This document shows positions 45,317 to 58,750 of a stretch of 64,000 nt of DNA, one piece after another. The notes beneath the pieces are model-generated. The model made no database searches and was not told the DNA's origin. It was given only the letters and a program-made list of their open reading frames with translations. The translations under genes and the position numbers were made by a program. The DNA is from Bryoerythrophyllum caledonicum (taxonomy: Eukaryota; Streptophyta; Bryopsida; Pottiales; Pottiaceae): assembly GCA_963971425.1 (NCBI GenBank), contig OZ020520.1, positions 11,159,807 to 11,223,806 on the forward strand. The letters run 5' to 3'. Within the stretch, counting starts at the first letter, position 1. Every line of letters starts with the position of its first letter.

Positions 45317-46424
45317 ATGGTGGTAATTGCCACTTCTCAGAATACTGCTAATCAAGAGATGTCACAGAATCTCGGAAGCTTTGATGTACCATCTTCATCA
45401 TCCCAGCCTCCTTTTGACTTGAACTTTGATTCGCACATGAAAGATGAACTAGAAAGTTTTAATGCCAATGAGGTAAACGATGAGATTCGAGATAGGGTGG
45501 AAGAAACTCGGGTTTATAAGAAGAGCATGTGGAACATGTCTGAAGTTCTTACATTACTTGATGCACAAAAACACGATTGGCTTGCCTACGGTCTAGGGAT
45601 AGTAGGATCTAGAGCCCTACATTTGCTCCACAATTAGCGGTGGGCTGCAATTGTAGAGAAGTGTTGGGCGTAGGGTGTTTAGCGATCAAGCCAACAATGT
45701 TTGGACAAATAACAAGGACTACAGTCCGATTGGCAGAAAGTATGGAATTATGAAAGAAACATCCCAAGTGGTCAAAAAAGTTATTGGGAGATGGATTCAG
45801 GGAAAAAGAAGGCTTTGAAGACTAAAGCAAATGTGTACAAGGAAGTTTACGACAATATTGCTTCATAGTTTCCGTCTTTATCACGTTCTACCGATCCAGT
45901 AGAAATTATCGATACTTCAAACAACGGTAAGATTTATCTTTCCCTATTTAGATTTCAATGTTGTATATGTTGTTGCATTTTTAGTTTAAATATGAATATA
46001 TCAATATTTAAGGTTTGATCTTCTTTCCTTTGGTATTTTAGAACAATCTGGAGACCAAGGAGATGATTCAACTCCAGCATCCAATCCTTCAAGTATAGGT
46101 AAGCAACGCCAATCATTGCCTAGAATCACTGATACGTTAGCCATTGCAATGGAGACAAGTAGAAAGAGGACAATTGAAGCTATGGCTGATGGCGAAGAGC
46201 GAGCAGACAAACGTCACAAGGAAATGATGGCGTTTGAAGCTAAAAAACATGAGGGTGCAATGTTGTTACAACAGCGGGCCTTGAACATGCAACTTGCAAG
46301 CAATGAAAAAATGTACGAGGTTGAGAGAGAAAAATTGGTAATAACAAAAGAAGCAAATGAAGGCTTTATCCATGCTTTACTATCCATTAGTAAAGCAATG
46401 GCGGGAATTTGTGAGAATTTGTAG
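45317..46424 (+). pseudogene. PIF/Harbinger ORF1, trihelix (Myb/SANT-like) protein, broken
   Basis: The first part (45317-45637) ends SMWNMSEVLTLLDAQKHDWL before a TAG. Sequence after the stop still reads RWAAIVEKC, CLDKWQGL-like and KKKALKTKANVYKEVYDNI with stops, which together form a trihelix DNA-binding domain. The second open part (46116-46424) encodes a long charged helix (ERADKRHKEMMAFEAKKHEG). ORF1 proteins of this family assist transposase binding and import. Confidence 0.7.
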
Positions 46425-47121
46425 AAAGCATAGGTGTTGTATTCATTGGTTCATCAATGGGATACAAAACTCTATATGCTTGGTTTCAATATGTTTTTGA
46501 AGTGCTCTAGATTTATTTTTTTCTTCAATTACTGTATTGTTAAACTATTTGTTATTTTTTTTACTTTTATTTATGATATAGTAGTTATTTGATGTTGCAC
46601 CTTTCTATGTGGTTGTATTTATTTTGATATGTAATGAGCAATTATAGTTAATATTATATTTTTGAGACACTTCTCTAGATTGTGCCTTCTAGTTGTGCAT
46701 TTGGCATGACAATGTGTGTGATTGAAGATTTTAAGTCATTTATCTATATAGTGATTTCATGTTTTGCACATTGAAGATTTTGTGCATTTTGACGAGTTGT
46801 GTATTTTAGGATAACAATATGCATGTGGATGACAACATGTCGAGTCATTTACCTAAACAATGAGATCCTAATTATCTTAATTGAGATCCTACAAATGGAT
46901 TATTTCCATGCCTTCCTTATTGTTCTAAACCGAGCAAGTTTCATGTGTTTTTGGTGTGAAAATGCATTGGGAACTTATGGATTAATATTGATGGTAAAAA
47001 TTATTGAATCACAATAAGGTCACACAATATGTCACACAAACATCACAATATGTCACATAAACATCATAATAGGTAATACATATATTTTTGTATTAAAAAT
47101 ACATTGAACTAGTATTTACAA

Positions 47122-48470
47122 TCATTCGGTAGTTGTTGAGTGCCCTTCTAAACTCCATGAATGTTCAACAATGGCATGTCTGATAGTCAAGGCCTCATCA
47201 GTAATAACTCTCTTACTTCTAAATTGTAGAACTCCTTCATCATGATGGCCAACAAGTGGAAGTTCCTCATGAACAACATCTCTCATGCTGAACATGATGT
47301 TGTGCAAAATACAACAACTATAAACAATTTGTGGCACCATTCTAACGTCTATTGTATGCATAGTCCTTTTTAATATGCACCACACTCCTTTCAAGATGCC
47401 AAAAGACCGTTCAACATACATTTTTGTGCTAGAATGTTTGAAGTTGAACTGATCATACATCGAGGGTGCTCTGAGTATAACCTGCATCTCCTATCAAAAA
47501 TTCAGGAATAGGAACGCCGCTAATGACTCGAGGTCTTCTATTCAGACGATCACCACGATCGACCGAAGCTTTAAAGCCAAAATTTGAAAAGACTTGTGCA
47601 TCGTGTACCACCCCAGGAAAACCAGAAAAATATCCGAGAACCTTGTCTCAGAATCCACAATAGCTTGTAAAGTATAGCTAATTTTTATCCTTGTCAAAAA
47701 AGTCACTAGCCCGCTCATTGCCATGTAAATCAACTTGTATATGAGAGCAATCAATGGCTCCACACACTTGTGAAATCCCGTGTTTTGCCTCAAAATTTGC
47801 CTTCATTCTTTCCAAACCTTCATCATTTGGCCATGTTAAATGATGGCAGCCACAATTGACAATTGATTGTACAAAATTAGATACAATCTTTGATGTTGTG
47901 GAATCTGCAATACCAAACATTTCTCCAATCGTAGAAACAGAATCTCCAGTGGCTAACCTACAAATGGCTAAACCGACTTGTCTCGTAACCTCCAATTTTC
48001 TGTTTGGTATATTTTGAAGATCATGTGGAGGATTCTTTTCAAGATCGACCCAACCAATTCGGAAATGTAGTGAAAAGTGGAAACAAACACCCAAAACAAA
48101 TCCTTGAATCTCTCTGGATCATCTCTCAAAACATGTCCAAAAAATTGATCCCACCAATGTGTACTTCTTGGTTTAATATACCAATGACCTCAATTAATGC
48201 CATTCAGCTCACGAAGAGTCAGCTTTGTAGAAGCCATGAAACAAAAATATCTTCTTCGTCTAAGATTGTTTGACCATTGTACTTTTTTACCACATTGTCT
48301 TGTAATGAAGTAATTGAAGGTGAAGAACTGATATTGCTATCAAACATAGGGAGAGGAGAAATTTGACGTCCGAAGCCACTTGAAGCTTCGGAATTTAGCT
48401 TTAACGCCCATCCAATAGAAATTTCAGCACCAGCCATGTTGCAAAATTGTGATGTATTATCCATAGCCAT
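47122..48470 (-). pseudogene. PIF/Harbinger DDE transposase, frameshifted
   Basis: Pieces in order: EVTRQVGLAICRLATGDS and DSTTSKIVSNFV (helix-turn-helix, 48094-47678), AIDCSHIQVDL with the first catalytic Asp, then after a one-base frameshift near 47680-47600 FSGFPGVVHDAQVF (second Asp) and IGDAGY, and finally 47487-47122 with FNFKHSSTKMYVERSFGILK (catalytic Glu). These are the D-D-E motifs of HARBI1-like nucleases. The N-terminal part (48470-48219) is separated by a stop. The gene is inactive but not very old. Confidence 0.8.
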
Positions 48471-48519
48471 CTACATATTGTATGGATTTATACCTTTAAG
48501 CTTCCGCATCAAATGAGCT

Positions 48520-48679
48520 TAAAATTACTTAGATGTGAACTTGAAAAAAGAAATAAGGCCAAAATATTTAAAATTAAATATATTATTACTTACCAAGCTT
48601 GAAATTACTTAGATATGAACTTGAAAAAAGAAATAAGGCCAAAATATTTAAAATTAAATATATTATTACTTACCAAGCT
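48520..48679. repeat. 80-bp tandem duplication inside PIF/Harbinger element 1
   Basis: TTGAAAAAAGAAATAAGGCC occurs at 48541 and 48621; the 80-base units are nearly identical (AATATTTAAAATTAAATATA, TTACCAAGCTTGAAAT). Confidence 0.9.
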
Positions 48680-49497
48680 TGAAATATAACAAACTTGAAA
48701 ATGCTCCCAAATATTTTCCTCCAAATAATAAGATAAAGTTCTCAAAAATATGCACCAACAATTGCTAAAAAGATCTCTCCATTTTTCACGCATTTAAGAT
48801 AAATCATTAGTACAAAAAAAAAAAAAACTATGATTTGTCCTTCTCCAAAGTAATATTTCACTCCTCAATCTGAATTTATTTTCTTCCCATATCATTGGGG
48901 TACAAAATCCCAAACAAAAATTAGTACTCAGAAGGGCACACAAAAAAAGCCTTACTCAAAAATCCAACCAAATGACCAAATCCAACTAACAAAGCACACT
49001 AAAAAAATTCACTTTTAGAAACAATGAATGAATCAATGCACATTAAGTGTGCTAAGATGTGCACTAATGGTGTTGTAAGTGTAAATTGCAACATTCATTG
49101 TGTTGTAATGTGCCTAATGGTATGTAGTGTGCCATGATTACTGAAATCAAGAAACAAAACAAGGGGAAATTGACCATGTGCATTGCAATGGAAACTGAAC
49201 CATGTGCATTCTTGCGAGCAATCCCCATCACTGGACACAACTCCCAAGTCCAATATCTCAGATTTTGAAGCAAAGAGGACCTTGCCATCATTCTCAGGCC
49301 CTTTATGTGTTCAAGGAAGTAAAAGAAAAAGATGTGATATTTGGATCTAGAAAGAGAAAGCAGAAATGACGCATGGGGAACTTCAAGGTGAGACTTGTCA
49401 GATTCTCTGAATAACGGTCATTGGGGTACAACTAGGAAGCACCCAAAAAATTGGGTTGATTATAATAGTTGACGGGTGTGACGCATGGAAGTGGCCC

Positions 49498-50215
49498 TAC
49501 ATTTTCTTCCCTACATTCTACAAGTAAGGAAGCTACAGTGATAATTCCGGCCGGGCATTACATGGGGATTCGCCCTAAGAGTTTCCAGAATTGTTATTTC
49601 TGTCATCACCAGAAAACCATCTCTTCTGGAAAGAGGAATGAAGATAAGATGCCCAAAAGGGATGTGAGAGGAAGAAAGTAGCAGCTTCTCATGCGACCCA
49701 CACACTTGAAAAGAGAACCATTTCCAACCAAACCAGTCGACGAGGTTGCAGATCATCCGATATACTCGTGTGTTCCCGAGTGATGTCAGAGAGAGAGAGA
49801 GAGAGTAGCAACCACACTTGAGGAAACACAACCATTTCCATTTGATGTGGGTGACAAGTTGACAGCCTCGTTGTCAATGCATCCTTCTCAAGTGTAGGCC
49901 ATTCTTTCCAGAGCTCTATTGCTTCCATTTGCGCTGTTCATTTCAACGTGACCCATCTCTTTATTCGTGGACGTTTCTACTGCAACTTCTTCTGGAGAAC
50001 AACAGAGATGGTCAGCACCTGTGCAGCAAGGTGAGCACTTCTGAAACTCCTTTCCTTGTAGCTTCTCTTAGCCCACTTGCGCTCGTTCTAAAATCTTGTT
50101 GCAAGTTGCTTCTCGTTCCCTTAAACCCCAGATCATAAACCCTGAAGATAGGTCGACCCTGGAACTTGTATTGTAATTGGGCGGTTATCGACACGAAAAG
50201 ACTGTCAGTGTGCCG
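49498..50215. other. Spacer upstream of the tRNA gene
   Basis: A short GA microsatellite lies at 49789-49806. Frames on both strands are short and unlike known proteins. Confidence 0.4.
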
Positions 50216-50289
50216 GCCCCCGTAGCTCAGCTGGTTAGAGCATCGGTCTTATGAGCCGAAGGTCGTGGGTTCGAGCCCCCCCGGGAGCA
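50216..50289 (+). tRNA. tRNA-Ile (anticodon UAU), two stem mismatches
   Basis: The 74-base cloverleaf is clear: acceptor GCCCCCG/CGGGAGC, TA at 8-9, D stem GCTC/GAGC, anticodon stem TCGGT/GCCGA with loop CTTATGA (anticodon TAT in DNA), T stem GTGGG/CCCCC and loop TTCGAGC. Internal promoter boxes fit: A box TAGCTCAGCTGG, B box GGTTCGAGCCC. Two positions do not pair: 3-70 (C against A) and 50-64 (T against C). A single base change at each would restore pairing, so this may be a decaying or tolerant copy. There is no intron. Confidence 0.8.
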
Positions 50290-50290
50290 G

Positions 50291-50295
50291 TTTTT
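50291..50295 (+). terminator. RNA polymerase III terminator of the tRNA gene
   Basis: TTTTT follows the discriminator base by one nucleotide. Confidence 0.75.
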
Positions 50296-51287
50296 GCTCT
50301 CTACTCACCACTTTCGAATTCAAGATGAAGAAGATGTAGTCCACCCTTTTCTCCTTGGCTACTTCCACCTGTATTTTCAACAGTAACTCATGGTTAGCTC
50401 GATCTGATTTATCATCTGAAACGACAGATTTTTCTCTGTTGGATAGCATGTAGAAAATTTGGTGAAAGAACGTTTTCCATTTAGACATGTTTGACTGCTC
50501 ATACGACATATTACCTGCATCAACGATCGCTTGATGGGAATATATTCGAGTCGTTTTCACCGACACATATGGACACCAAACGATATCAACCAACACAAGC
50601 TGGTGGACCTGACAACTTGATCCCCCAGCTCAAACACAAAGAGGAACATGAACGAACACGACGAAAGCTGAAAAGCCACATCAGTCGAGCAATCTCATCT
50701 AAACAAGGATGGAACCAAAGTCAGGCTTGAACCAGCAAACCATTCAAAATAGACGAAATAAACATTAGAACCAAACAAGTGTTTAGGAATCAACCACCAA
50801 CACAACGGACATTTGTGACCTAATTACCAACAGATTGCAACAAAGGTTTGTAACATCGCATACATTGCAACAAACCACGCAGCGTCTAGAGGGAAAAAAA
50901 TCGCCTACTCGGAAGGTAGCCTTCCCGAGGTTCTATTACATTTCATCGGCCTGCCCAACCAGAGGACCGAGCTTCAGATAGACGTGACAAACGGTACGCT
51001 CAGCCCTACTCTCCTTCAAAACAACCTTCCTTCGCGTGCAAAAAAACAACGCCTCGACTCGCCAACGGACCTTCGCCATCCACACAAAAAATAATACTAC
51101 CAGAAGCTCATGAATACTGACGAAAACCCGAGCCACATACACAAGAGAGAGCAGCCAAAAGCCAAGCGGCGTCCTTCGGCTTCAGCCAGACAAGGCGAAG
51201 GTTTTGTCTGCCAGCGCCTGCGGCTCCCAGCGCCTGCTCTTCTCCTTCAGCCTCCGGGGAAAAAGAAATCCTCGCCTCCTTGCGTTC
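50296..51287. other. Spacer between tRNA and the cold-shock-domain gene
   Basis: No convincing gene. The right part (about 50900-51287) should hold the 3'UTR of the cold-shock-domain gene, which is transcribed leftwards. Confidence 0.4.
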
Positions 51288-52080
<793 letters not shown>

Positions 52081-52309
52081 GCAGAAAAATTTTCCTCGGA
52101 TTCTGTGAGACACTACACTAAACACTGAATATAGTGTAGAGGGATTATTGATGTAGATCACTCACACTAGTTTCCATCAAAGCATGTGCATGCCAAGTTC
52201 TGATTGGGTATTTGTTCTCAAGCAAGTGTGTGTCAGTCAACAATTGCATGTTAATTTTGAATTAGTGTAGGAATTTCAAATAGTCTAGTCTACACTATAT
52301 TCACGGAAC

Positions 52310-52825
52310 GGTGTAGTAACTATAGCGGTGTTGAGGAGAGCAATTCTACACCACACTAAAAATGATGTTTAATGTGTCTACACTACATGATTTGGAAGTG
52401 TTACAATTATGATTTTTTTTATCGAGAGCATAATTGTTATTTCTACATCAAATCATGTAATTTAGAGATTAGTGTGGGATGTTTCAAAATTGTTGATAAA
52501 AAATTAATGTGGATTGATGGAGAGATGGCGGTGAGTGGTGGTGAGGTGGCGGCGAGTGGTGGGAAGTGGAAGATATTTGGTAGTGAGTGGCGGTGAGGTG
52601 GCAATGAGGGGGGTGACACATGTTGACATGTGCCTACATTAATTTTGTTCCAAAACCAAAATTGATGTGGTCCACATAATTTTTCACCCACATAACCAAT
52701 GAAGCCACAATATATTCAATGTTTGGTGTAGTAACTACAACGGAGTTGAGGAGAGCAATTCTACGCTACACTGAAAATGATGTTTAGTGTATCTACACTA
52801 CATGATTTGGAAGTGTTATAGTTTT
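52310..52825. repeat. Direct repeat pair of about 100 bp, 415 bases apart
   Basis: GGTGTAGTAACTA(T/C)A(G/A)CGG begins at about 52310 and 52725 and is followed in both by GTTGAGGAGAGCAATTCTAC, ACTAAAAATGATGTTTA-like and ACACTACATGATTTGGAAGT. Between them is a G-rich stretch of GGTGGCGGTGAGTGG-like words (52525-52615). The ACACTAAAAATG words resemble plant MITE ends. Confidence 0.7.
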
Positions 52826-52829
52826 TTAG

Positions 52830-55560
52830 TTTTGATGAAGATTTTTATCAAGAGTAGAACTGTTATTACTATTCAGAGAGGCGGAGCATTGTAGACATAT
52901 TTGTTAAAAGAATTCATCAAGCAAAAAAAATTATATCATTTATGGATCAATTCGTGTGGATGCACTAGCCATAGTTTTTAGAGTAGATAGTGCCTTTAGT
53001 TTCACATTATAATATCTTGACATTTTACACCATCTTAATGTTACTACTTGGATTTCATATACCAATTTTCTTTTGTTTATACTTAAGAATACAAACGATT
53101 CTATAATATAATGTGTGATATATTGTGATTTTATTGTGATATAAATATCTGTGACAATTAATTCTCTATTTGTGGTTTCCTCACTTTTTTAAGTGAATTT
53201 TTCAAGGGAAAAACACCTAGTCAAGGAGGCAATCCAAATGTATTATTTAGTAAACGATATTCTTACTCACAATATTGTTGTCACATTTTGAAAGAAGGTT
53301 CTTTTACGCGTCAATTTCTGTATTTTGTCAATTTTAAGGATGTTTTTTCCTTCGTTTGAATTAATTCTTTTGTTCAATGAGGCAGCACATGCCACCCCAA
53401 AATATGGATGCTTTTCAGATGAATATTATTTCTTGTGACAAGTTAGAATTAGTTATAGTTTATTGATGTTTGTATCATTTATCAATGCATTATAATTTTT
53501 TTAACAAATTGTTGTAATTCATTTATTTGAAATGTTGTTTTACTTTAGTTAGTCACTTTCAGATATGTAAGATGTCAGTTTTAAAAATATAGAGATGGAG
53601 TTTACCAAGGAGATCATTGGAGTTTACCAAGGAGATTATGAGTTGGGAGAGTACACTCTAACTCTTCTATTTCACTTTTGTATAATATCACAAACCCTAG
53701 ATTCTAAGTGCGTCTTCTAGATCATAGTATAAGGTTGTTCACAAAAATTCCATATTAGTACTAAATTGTTCTTATATATAATATCATCTTTTCAGTACGG
53801 ACATGCGATAGTGGAATTTCCAGGTCTTGAACTAGTGATAATAAAGGCATAGCATTGATTACCAATTGTATCTAGGTCCAAATTGCAAACTAGAAAAGGG
53901 AGAAGAAAGAAAAATACCTCATCAAAAATAGTTCACTATGGATTCCTTCCTCTTATATCCAACTTCAATTAAAAATGAATTACATCAAAAATCAAATCTT
54001 GGAACAAATCATTTTTGCTCCAAATTAAGGTAGAGGCACCCAATTATGATCGGCCACCCAATTCAGATCAATAGAGTATGCATGGCATGGTGCATGAAAA
54101 TGGCAAATGCTTGAAATGGTGCATGAAGTGACCCAAAACTGACAACTCAAAATCTGACAACGCCAATCATTTTCGGCATTGGGTCATGATGTGTGCAATT
54201 TTGGGTTGCTCCACCTCAATTGAGCTCTCATTGGTGGCATTGCCTCGAAAGTCAAACAAGGCCGATTGGTATTGGATACCCTCCATGAGTTGGTTATCCA
54301 TGGCATGTCTTCTCTCTTTTACTCACTCTCACTTATTGGCATTGGACAAAGGAGGGCACCAAATCTCACCTACTTTAGAGTTTCATTATGGGCTCTGATG
54401 GTTTTTGGGCTTTTAAATTTTATATCAATTCCAAATCTTCGTGATTAAATTTGAAAAAATATTTGCTGAGTTTCATTCCTAATTCCGCATCTTTCTACAT
54501 AAATATTTTTCACATACAATGTCTTTTGAGTCCCGAACTGGCTTAAGTGATTGGAATTGGGTGCCTTATCTTAATCACCATACAAAAGAACAAGTGGTCA
54601 ACGCACATGCACCCGGAAATGAACTGTAAGGGACTTGAAACCCCATGTTTCGGGGTCCTTTTTTGTTTATCAGGCCCTGACATGCTGAGCCTCATTGCAT
54701 GTAAGTGTGGGACCTTATTAATATGTGTGGCAGTAAAACTGCAAAATATTTTCCCATCGCCACCCTTCATTTGACCATCCCTCCCAAAATTCACCCAATG
54801 ACCTAGTTACTATTCTCAAGAAATTAACGTTCCTGTTTGGTTCATTTCCTAGGTTTATGTGTTTTTTTTTCATGTGGAAAAGAGGGGCGTAGGGTACTTA
54901 TCTTTCATGTGGCCAAGAGAGGTGACATTTTGAAGAACGTGCACATGCTAATAAACCCCTTAAAACTCAAGTGTACTTACGGGGTCTAAAAGTATATACT
55001 TTGACCGCAATTATCTTTCAATCTGTGAGGTCAAACTTCACAAAATTTTCACCACATCATCTCTTATGAGTTCAAAATAAGATTGTGCGGTAATATTTTC
55101 AATAAGTTCATCTTCGCAGTTTCTAATCAACTAAGTAGAGATTCTTCTAAAATGGCTTGGACTTGTAGGGGTTAACTTGGTGTTGCATATAAAAGAAATG
55201 GATGGATAGACAATAACACATGTCCGAGGGGGATTATTGATCTAAATGGAATACGAACATGTGATATGACTTGTCTCCTTGTCAAATTGACTACATCTGA
55301 TGAAGAAATTTTTGTATTTGTTGGAGAGTGTAGAGTCAATCATGTATTTATTTTTAAAAAACAAATTATGCCATAAATTGAGAACACAAACGTCCATTGA
55401 CGTTCAAAGATTAACATGAGTTTTTGTCATTTAACCCTTTTTATGTAGACAATAAATATAAGTAAAACATACAATTATACACCTTACAATAAATGTTTTA
55501 CAATCCGCTCAAAAAATGTCTTACATTCCATTATAAAAATTATATTACAATCCATTAAAA
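52830..55560. other. AT-rich intergenic stretch
   Basis: No gene is recognised. Only short frames without known motifs are present. Confidence 0.4.
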
Positions 55561-55613
55561 AAGGTCTTACACTCCGTTAAAAAATTGGGACCACCTAAGG
55601 TATCTTGAAATGA

Positions 55614-56910
55614 CTACTCAAGGTTGAGGGTGTGGTGGTGGGGTGGGGGTGGGGGTGGTGGTGGTCCTTGGGGAGGGGATCGATTAGCTACAACCATCAA
55701 AGCATTTGCAAGCATGTTAGCAATTTGGAATTGTTGCTGATGCACGTCCATTTGAATTTCCCTTGCCACTCGCAACTGCTCTTGGTGCATATCTCTTTGT
55801 AGTTGCATATTCATCTCTCTTGTGGCCGCTTCATGTTGTCTCATGCGCTCATCATTGTCCAAAGTGTTCCGTTGAAGTTCCTCTTTGTTCTTTGATACTT
55901 CTAAAGCACTTTTTTGGTACTGTAACAAACCATAATTATTGTTAATGGTTTGCTACAGTACCAAAAAAAAGCTTTAGAAGTATTGAAGAACAAAGTGGAA
56001 TTTCAACGGAATACTTTGGAGTATGATGAGCGTAGGAGACAACATGAAGCGGCCACAAGAGAGATGAATATGCAGCTACAAAGAGATATGCACCAATAGC
56101 AGTTGCGAGTGGCAAGGGAAATTCAAATGGACGTGCATCAGCAACAGTTCCAAATTAACGATAATTTGTCAAAGGCAACCATAATGGATGATCGGTGGTA
56201 GGCCCCTTCCTCCTACGCTTTTCGGCACTCTAATTCAGTTGTCCAAGTTCCTGTGGTTTTTTCTCTACTTGTGTACGAGGAGAGACGGGCGTGTTGGACG
56301 GTCTAGCCCAAGGGCTCCAATCAGTGACGATGGTTGCGCTGAACTCGGAGCCACCTCTTCATCGCTTAAGTTATGAACTTTCCTATGGATATTGCCTTGA
56401 TTGCAAGCACCCGATACGCCTTTAGAACATACAGAAGAATGGAGAACTCTGTTAGAAGTCAAAATTTAGTACAAATACAATATCTCAAAGGAGTGCATAG
56501 AAAATTGTGAAAAGAATCAATTACCTTTCACATTCGCGGTGCCCCTGAACAAATCATTGGAGAAAGATTACCATGGCCACGTTGATGGGGGCAACTCCTG
56601 TCTGTTCCATGTCTTGCTTCTCGTCCTTGTACTTCGTTTTCATAGTTTGGAACTTATCTCTGCAGTGCTTAAATGATCGTTTGGGCTCGTTAGGAAATTA
56701 TTCATTTAGTGTCTCGGAGAAACTATTCCAATTATCCCTTGAGATTAAGTTACCGCCAATTTCTATGCACCTAAACTTTGTAAGTATTGTCTTCACTTTA
56801 ACAAGAACTAGAAAGAAGCTAAAAGTTTCCTCTATCCAATCCCTAAATCCTCTTTTTCTGTCCCTCTTTGTTGTGGGTGGACATTTGAAGGCTCACCTTC
56901 GTCCATGATA
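55614..56910 (-). pseudogene. PIF/Harbinger element 2 ORF1 (trihelix protein), broken
   Basis: The trihelix remnant EPKRSFKHCRDKFQTMKTKYKDE is readable on the minus strand at about 56700-56610 and is followed by EQTGVAP. Further down, SDEEVAPSSAQPSS (56380-56330) and the charged helix YQKSALEVSKNKEELQRNTL to the proline/histidine-rich end (55928-55614) complete an ORF1-like layout. An inverted duplication interrupts it at 55926-55950. Confidence 0.6.
55705..56158. repeat. Inverted duplication (long hairpin) in PIF/Harbinger element 2
   Basis: About 205-210 bases (roughly 55715-55926) are repeated in inverted orientation at about 55950-56158, at roughly 90 percent identity by eye, around a centre of some 25 bases. 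Shared words include GAGACAACATGAAGCGGCCA, CACAAGAGAGATGAATATGC and GGGAAATTCAAATGGACGTG. A transcript would fold into a long stem. Confidence 0.88.
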
Positions 56911-57397
56911 GCCGTTGTTTTGTAAAATTAACAAATTGCAATCCAAATGAGAGAAGAGAGAAGGAAAATATATTTAGCACTGACATATATATTCAATAGT
57001 ATATTGTTAGAGACCGCGACAAAAAATATAATAAAGATTTCTTTTACTTTACTACATAATTATCAAAGTACAAGCACACAACTTTAGGTGCAAAGTAAAA
57101 GAGAATGTTAAAAATAGCTAGAGCCTAAAATTGAAGTGTCAAAGCAAAGATTTCAATCATTATTTTAACCATAGCAATTGAACTTTACTTTAATGTATAT
57201 TTTTGTAACAAAAAAATAGTGAAGTGAAGTTGCAAAGAAAAACAATAAGCAAACCTAGATAACCTAGGTTACGGAAGTTCACAACTCTACTTTAAAAATA
57301 TACCATTGCTTTAAAAAATCCTTTGTTTATTTGCTAATTTTGATAATGGATTAAAAAAAATTAAAAACCAAAGTTTGTCACTATGATGATATGGAAT

Positions 57398-58700
57398 TCA
57401 AGGCCGCGGGTTTTGAAGAACCCACTGTTCAAACAACTTCTCTCTCAATGCTTCGCCATCTTCTTTTGCTCTTTCTACCTCACGAGCAGTCGGTAGTATA
57501 ATATTGCCAAATCCACGCTCAATATCTAGAATCTGTGCATTATGACCTCCTAGTTGTGGTAAGTTTCGTTGCTCACAAAAGTTATGCAACCAACAATAAG
57601 CTATAGTAATCCTAGCCGCTCTGTCAAACTGGAGTTAAAGTTCTTAAGAATAAGCCATCTATTCTTGAGAGACCCAAATGCATTCTCTATATCAACCCTA
57701 CCGGCATTCATAGCACTATTGAACCTCTTCTTCTCTTCATCCCGTGTAGGCATGTAGTTCTTTTGCAAATAAGTACGGATTGGATAGGCAAAATCACCTA
57801 TCAAGTATGGAGGGCACAACTTCCCTCAGACATCCACGACTAGCACCTGCAAAATAGCGCAACTCCGAAGGCCACTATATAAGCTTGACACTTTGAATTG
57901 CCCCCCGTCGTAAACACCACCAGGTGGACCTGCACACACATTCCAGAAAATCTTGTTCCAGTTGCAAACAGCTTATACGACAATGGAATGAAACTTCTTC
58001 TTGTTGAAGAAGTCACCTTCGGAAGGAGTGACACTTGTATCCGGTCGAGTAGAGAGAGGAATGTGTGTTCCATCGATAGTACCGCAAATGTTTGGCAAGC
58101 ATGTGAGGACCTCAAAGTCATCTATGATGCCTTGCAATCGTTCTCCTGGAGGTATGCTAATGCATGTACTGAACAACTTGTTTTTGTCACATAGGATGTC
58201 AGAGACTATGTGCACATACTTGCGAATGGTGGAACCTCCAACCTGAAAGCAATCGGCCATGATGTCTGGAGATATACCATGAGCAAGCCTATATACTACT
58301 ACAACAACAATCTTCTTCATCTCCAATTGGGGCCTAACTGGGTTTATAATTTCTGATCGCACATAAGGTGTTAGAAGGGCAACCAATTCATCAAACCCTT
58401 GAGGGCTCATTCTATAGTTTTCCATGTATCTCCTATAAAAAGACTCCTCAGTTGCTGCCCAAACTAGTCGCTCAACGTACCTCCAATGAGTTTCTTGCCT
58501 GGGCACCACCCACCACAGCCGTGGGGAATAAACATTCTCTGTGGCTATTAAGCATAAAAGGGGAAGAAAATGTACAAAAGTTATAGTGTCCATGGACAAT
58601 GAGGTCGTTGACCTTGGGATGCTGAAGACAGGAAATGGTACTACAGGAGTAGCTAGTGGCATTGTGGAATTGCCTCCTAACATTGACAAGACCATCTACA
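57398..58700 (-). pseudogene. PIF/Harbinger element 2 transposase, frameshifted
   Basis: Minus-strand pieces: RRYMENYRMSPQGFDELVAL, LAHGISPDIMADCFQVGGST (helix-turn-helix), ICGTIDGTHIPL with the first catalytic Asp, FFNKKKFHSIVV (58695-57973), then in other frames LIGDFAYPIRTYLQKNY and VDIENAFGSLKNRWLIL with the catalytic Glu (57819-57601), then the C-terminus HNFCEQRN...GNIILP (57589-57398). The region of the second Asp is garbled by frameshift. Confidence 0.75.
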
Positions 58701-58750
58701 TAATTGGAACCACACCAACAAAAATAGGGTCTATTGTAACCTAGAAGCAC

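Larger units (their letters stand above)
44351..49497. mobile_element. PIF/Harbinger element 1, about 5.1 kb, two convergent genes
   Basis: Left end GAGCATGGTTCCATGC and right end, reverse-complemented GGGCCACTTCCATGC, are imperfect inverted repeats, followed inward on both sides by ACCCGTCA. Stronger subterminal inverted repeats lie at 44625-44700 and 49310-49395 (CCCCATGCGTCATTT and TCTTTCTAGATCCAAAT on both). TAA precedes the left end; the right flank is TAC, so the 3-bp duplication is not confirmed. It carries a trihelix Myb-like ORF1 (+, 45317-46424) and a DDE transposase (-, 48470-47122), the two-gene plan of plant PIF/Harbinger elements. Both genes are broken. Confidence 0.8.
55614..58750 (-). 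mobile_element. PIF/Harbinger element 2, decayed, ORF1 and transposase on the same strand
   Basis: The minus strand carries a HARBI1-like transposase (58700-57398) and, downstream of it, a trihelix ORF1 (about 56910-55614). Both are broken. I could not find convincing terminal inverted repeats, so the element's limits are those of the recognisable genes. The same-strand order differs from element 1, so it is another lineage. Confidence 0.7.
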
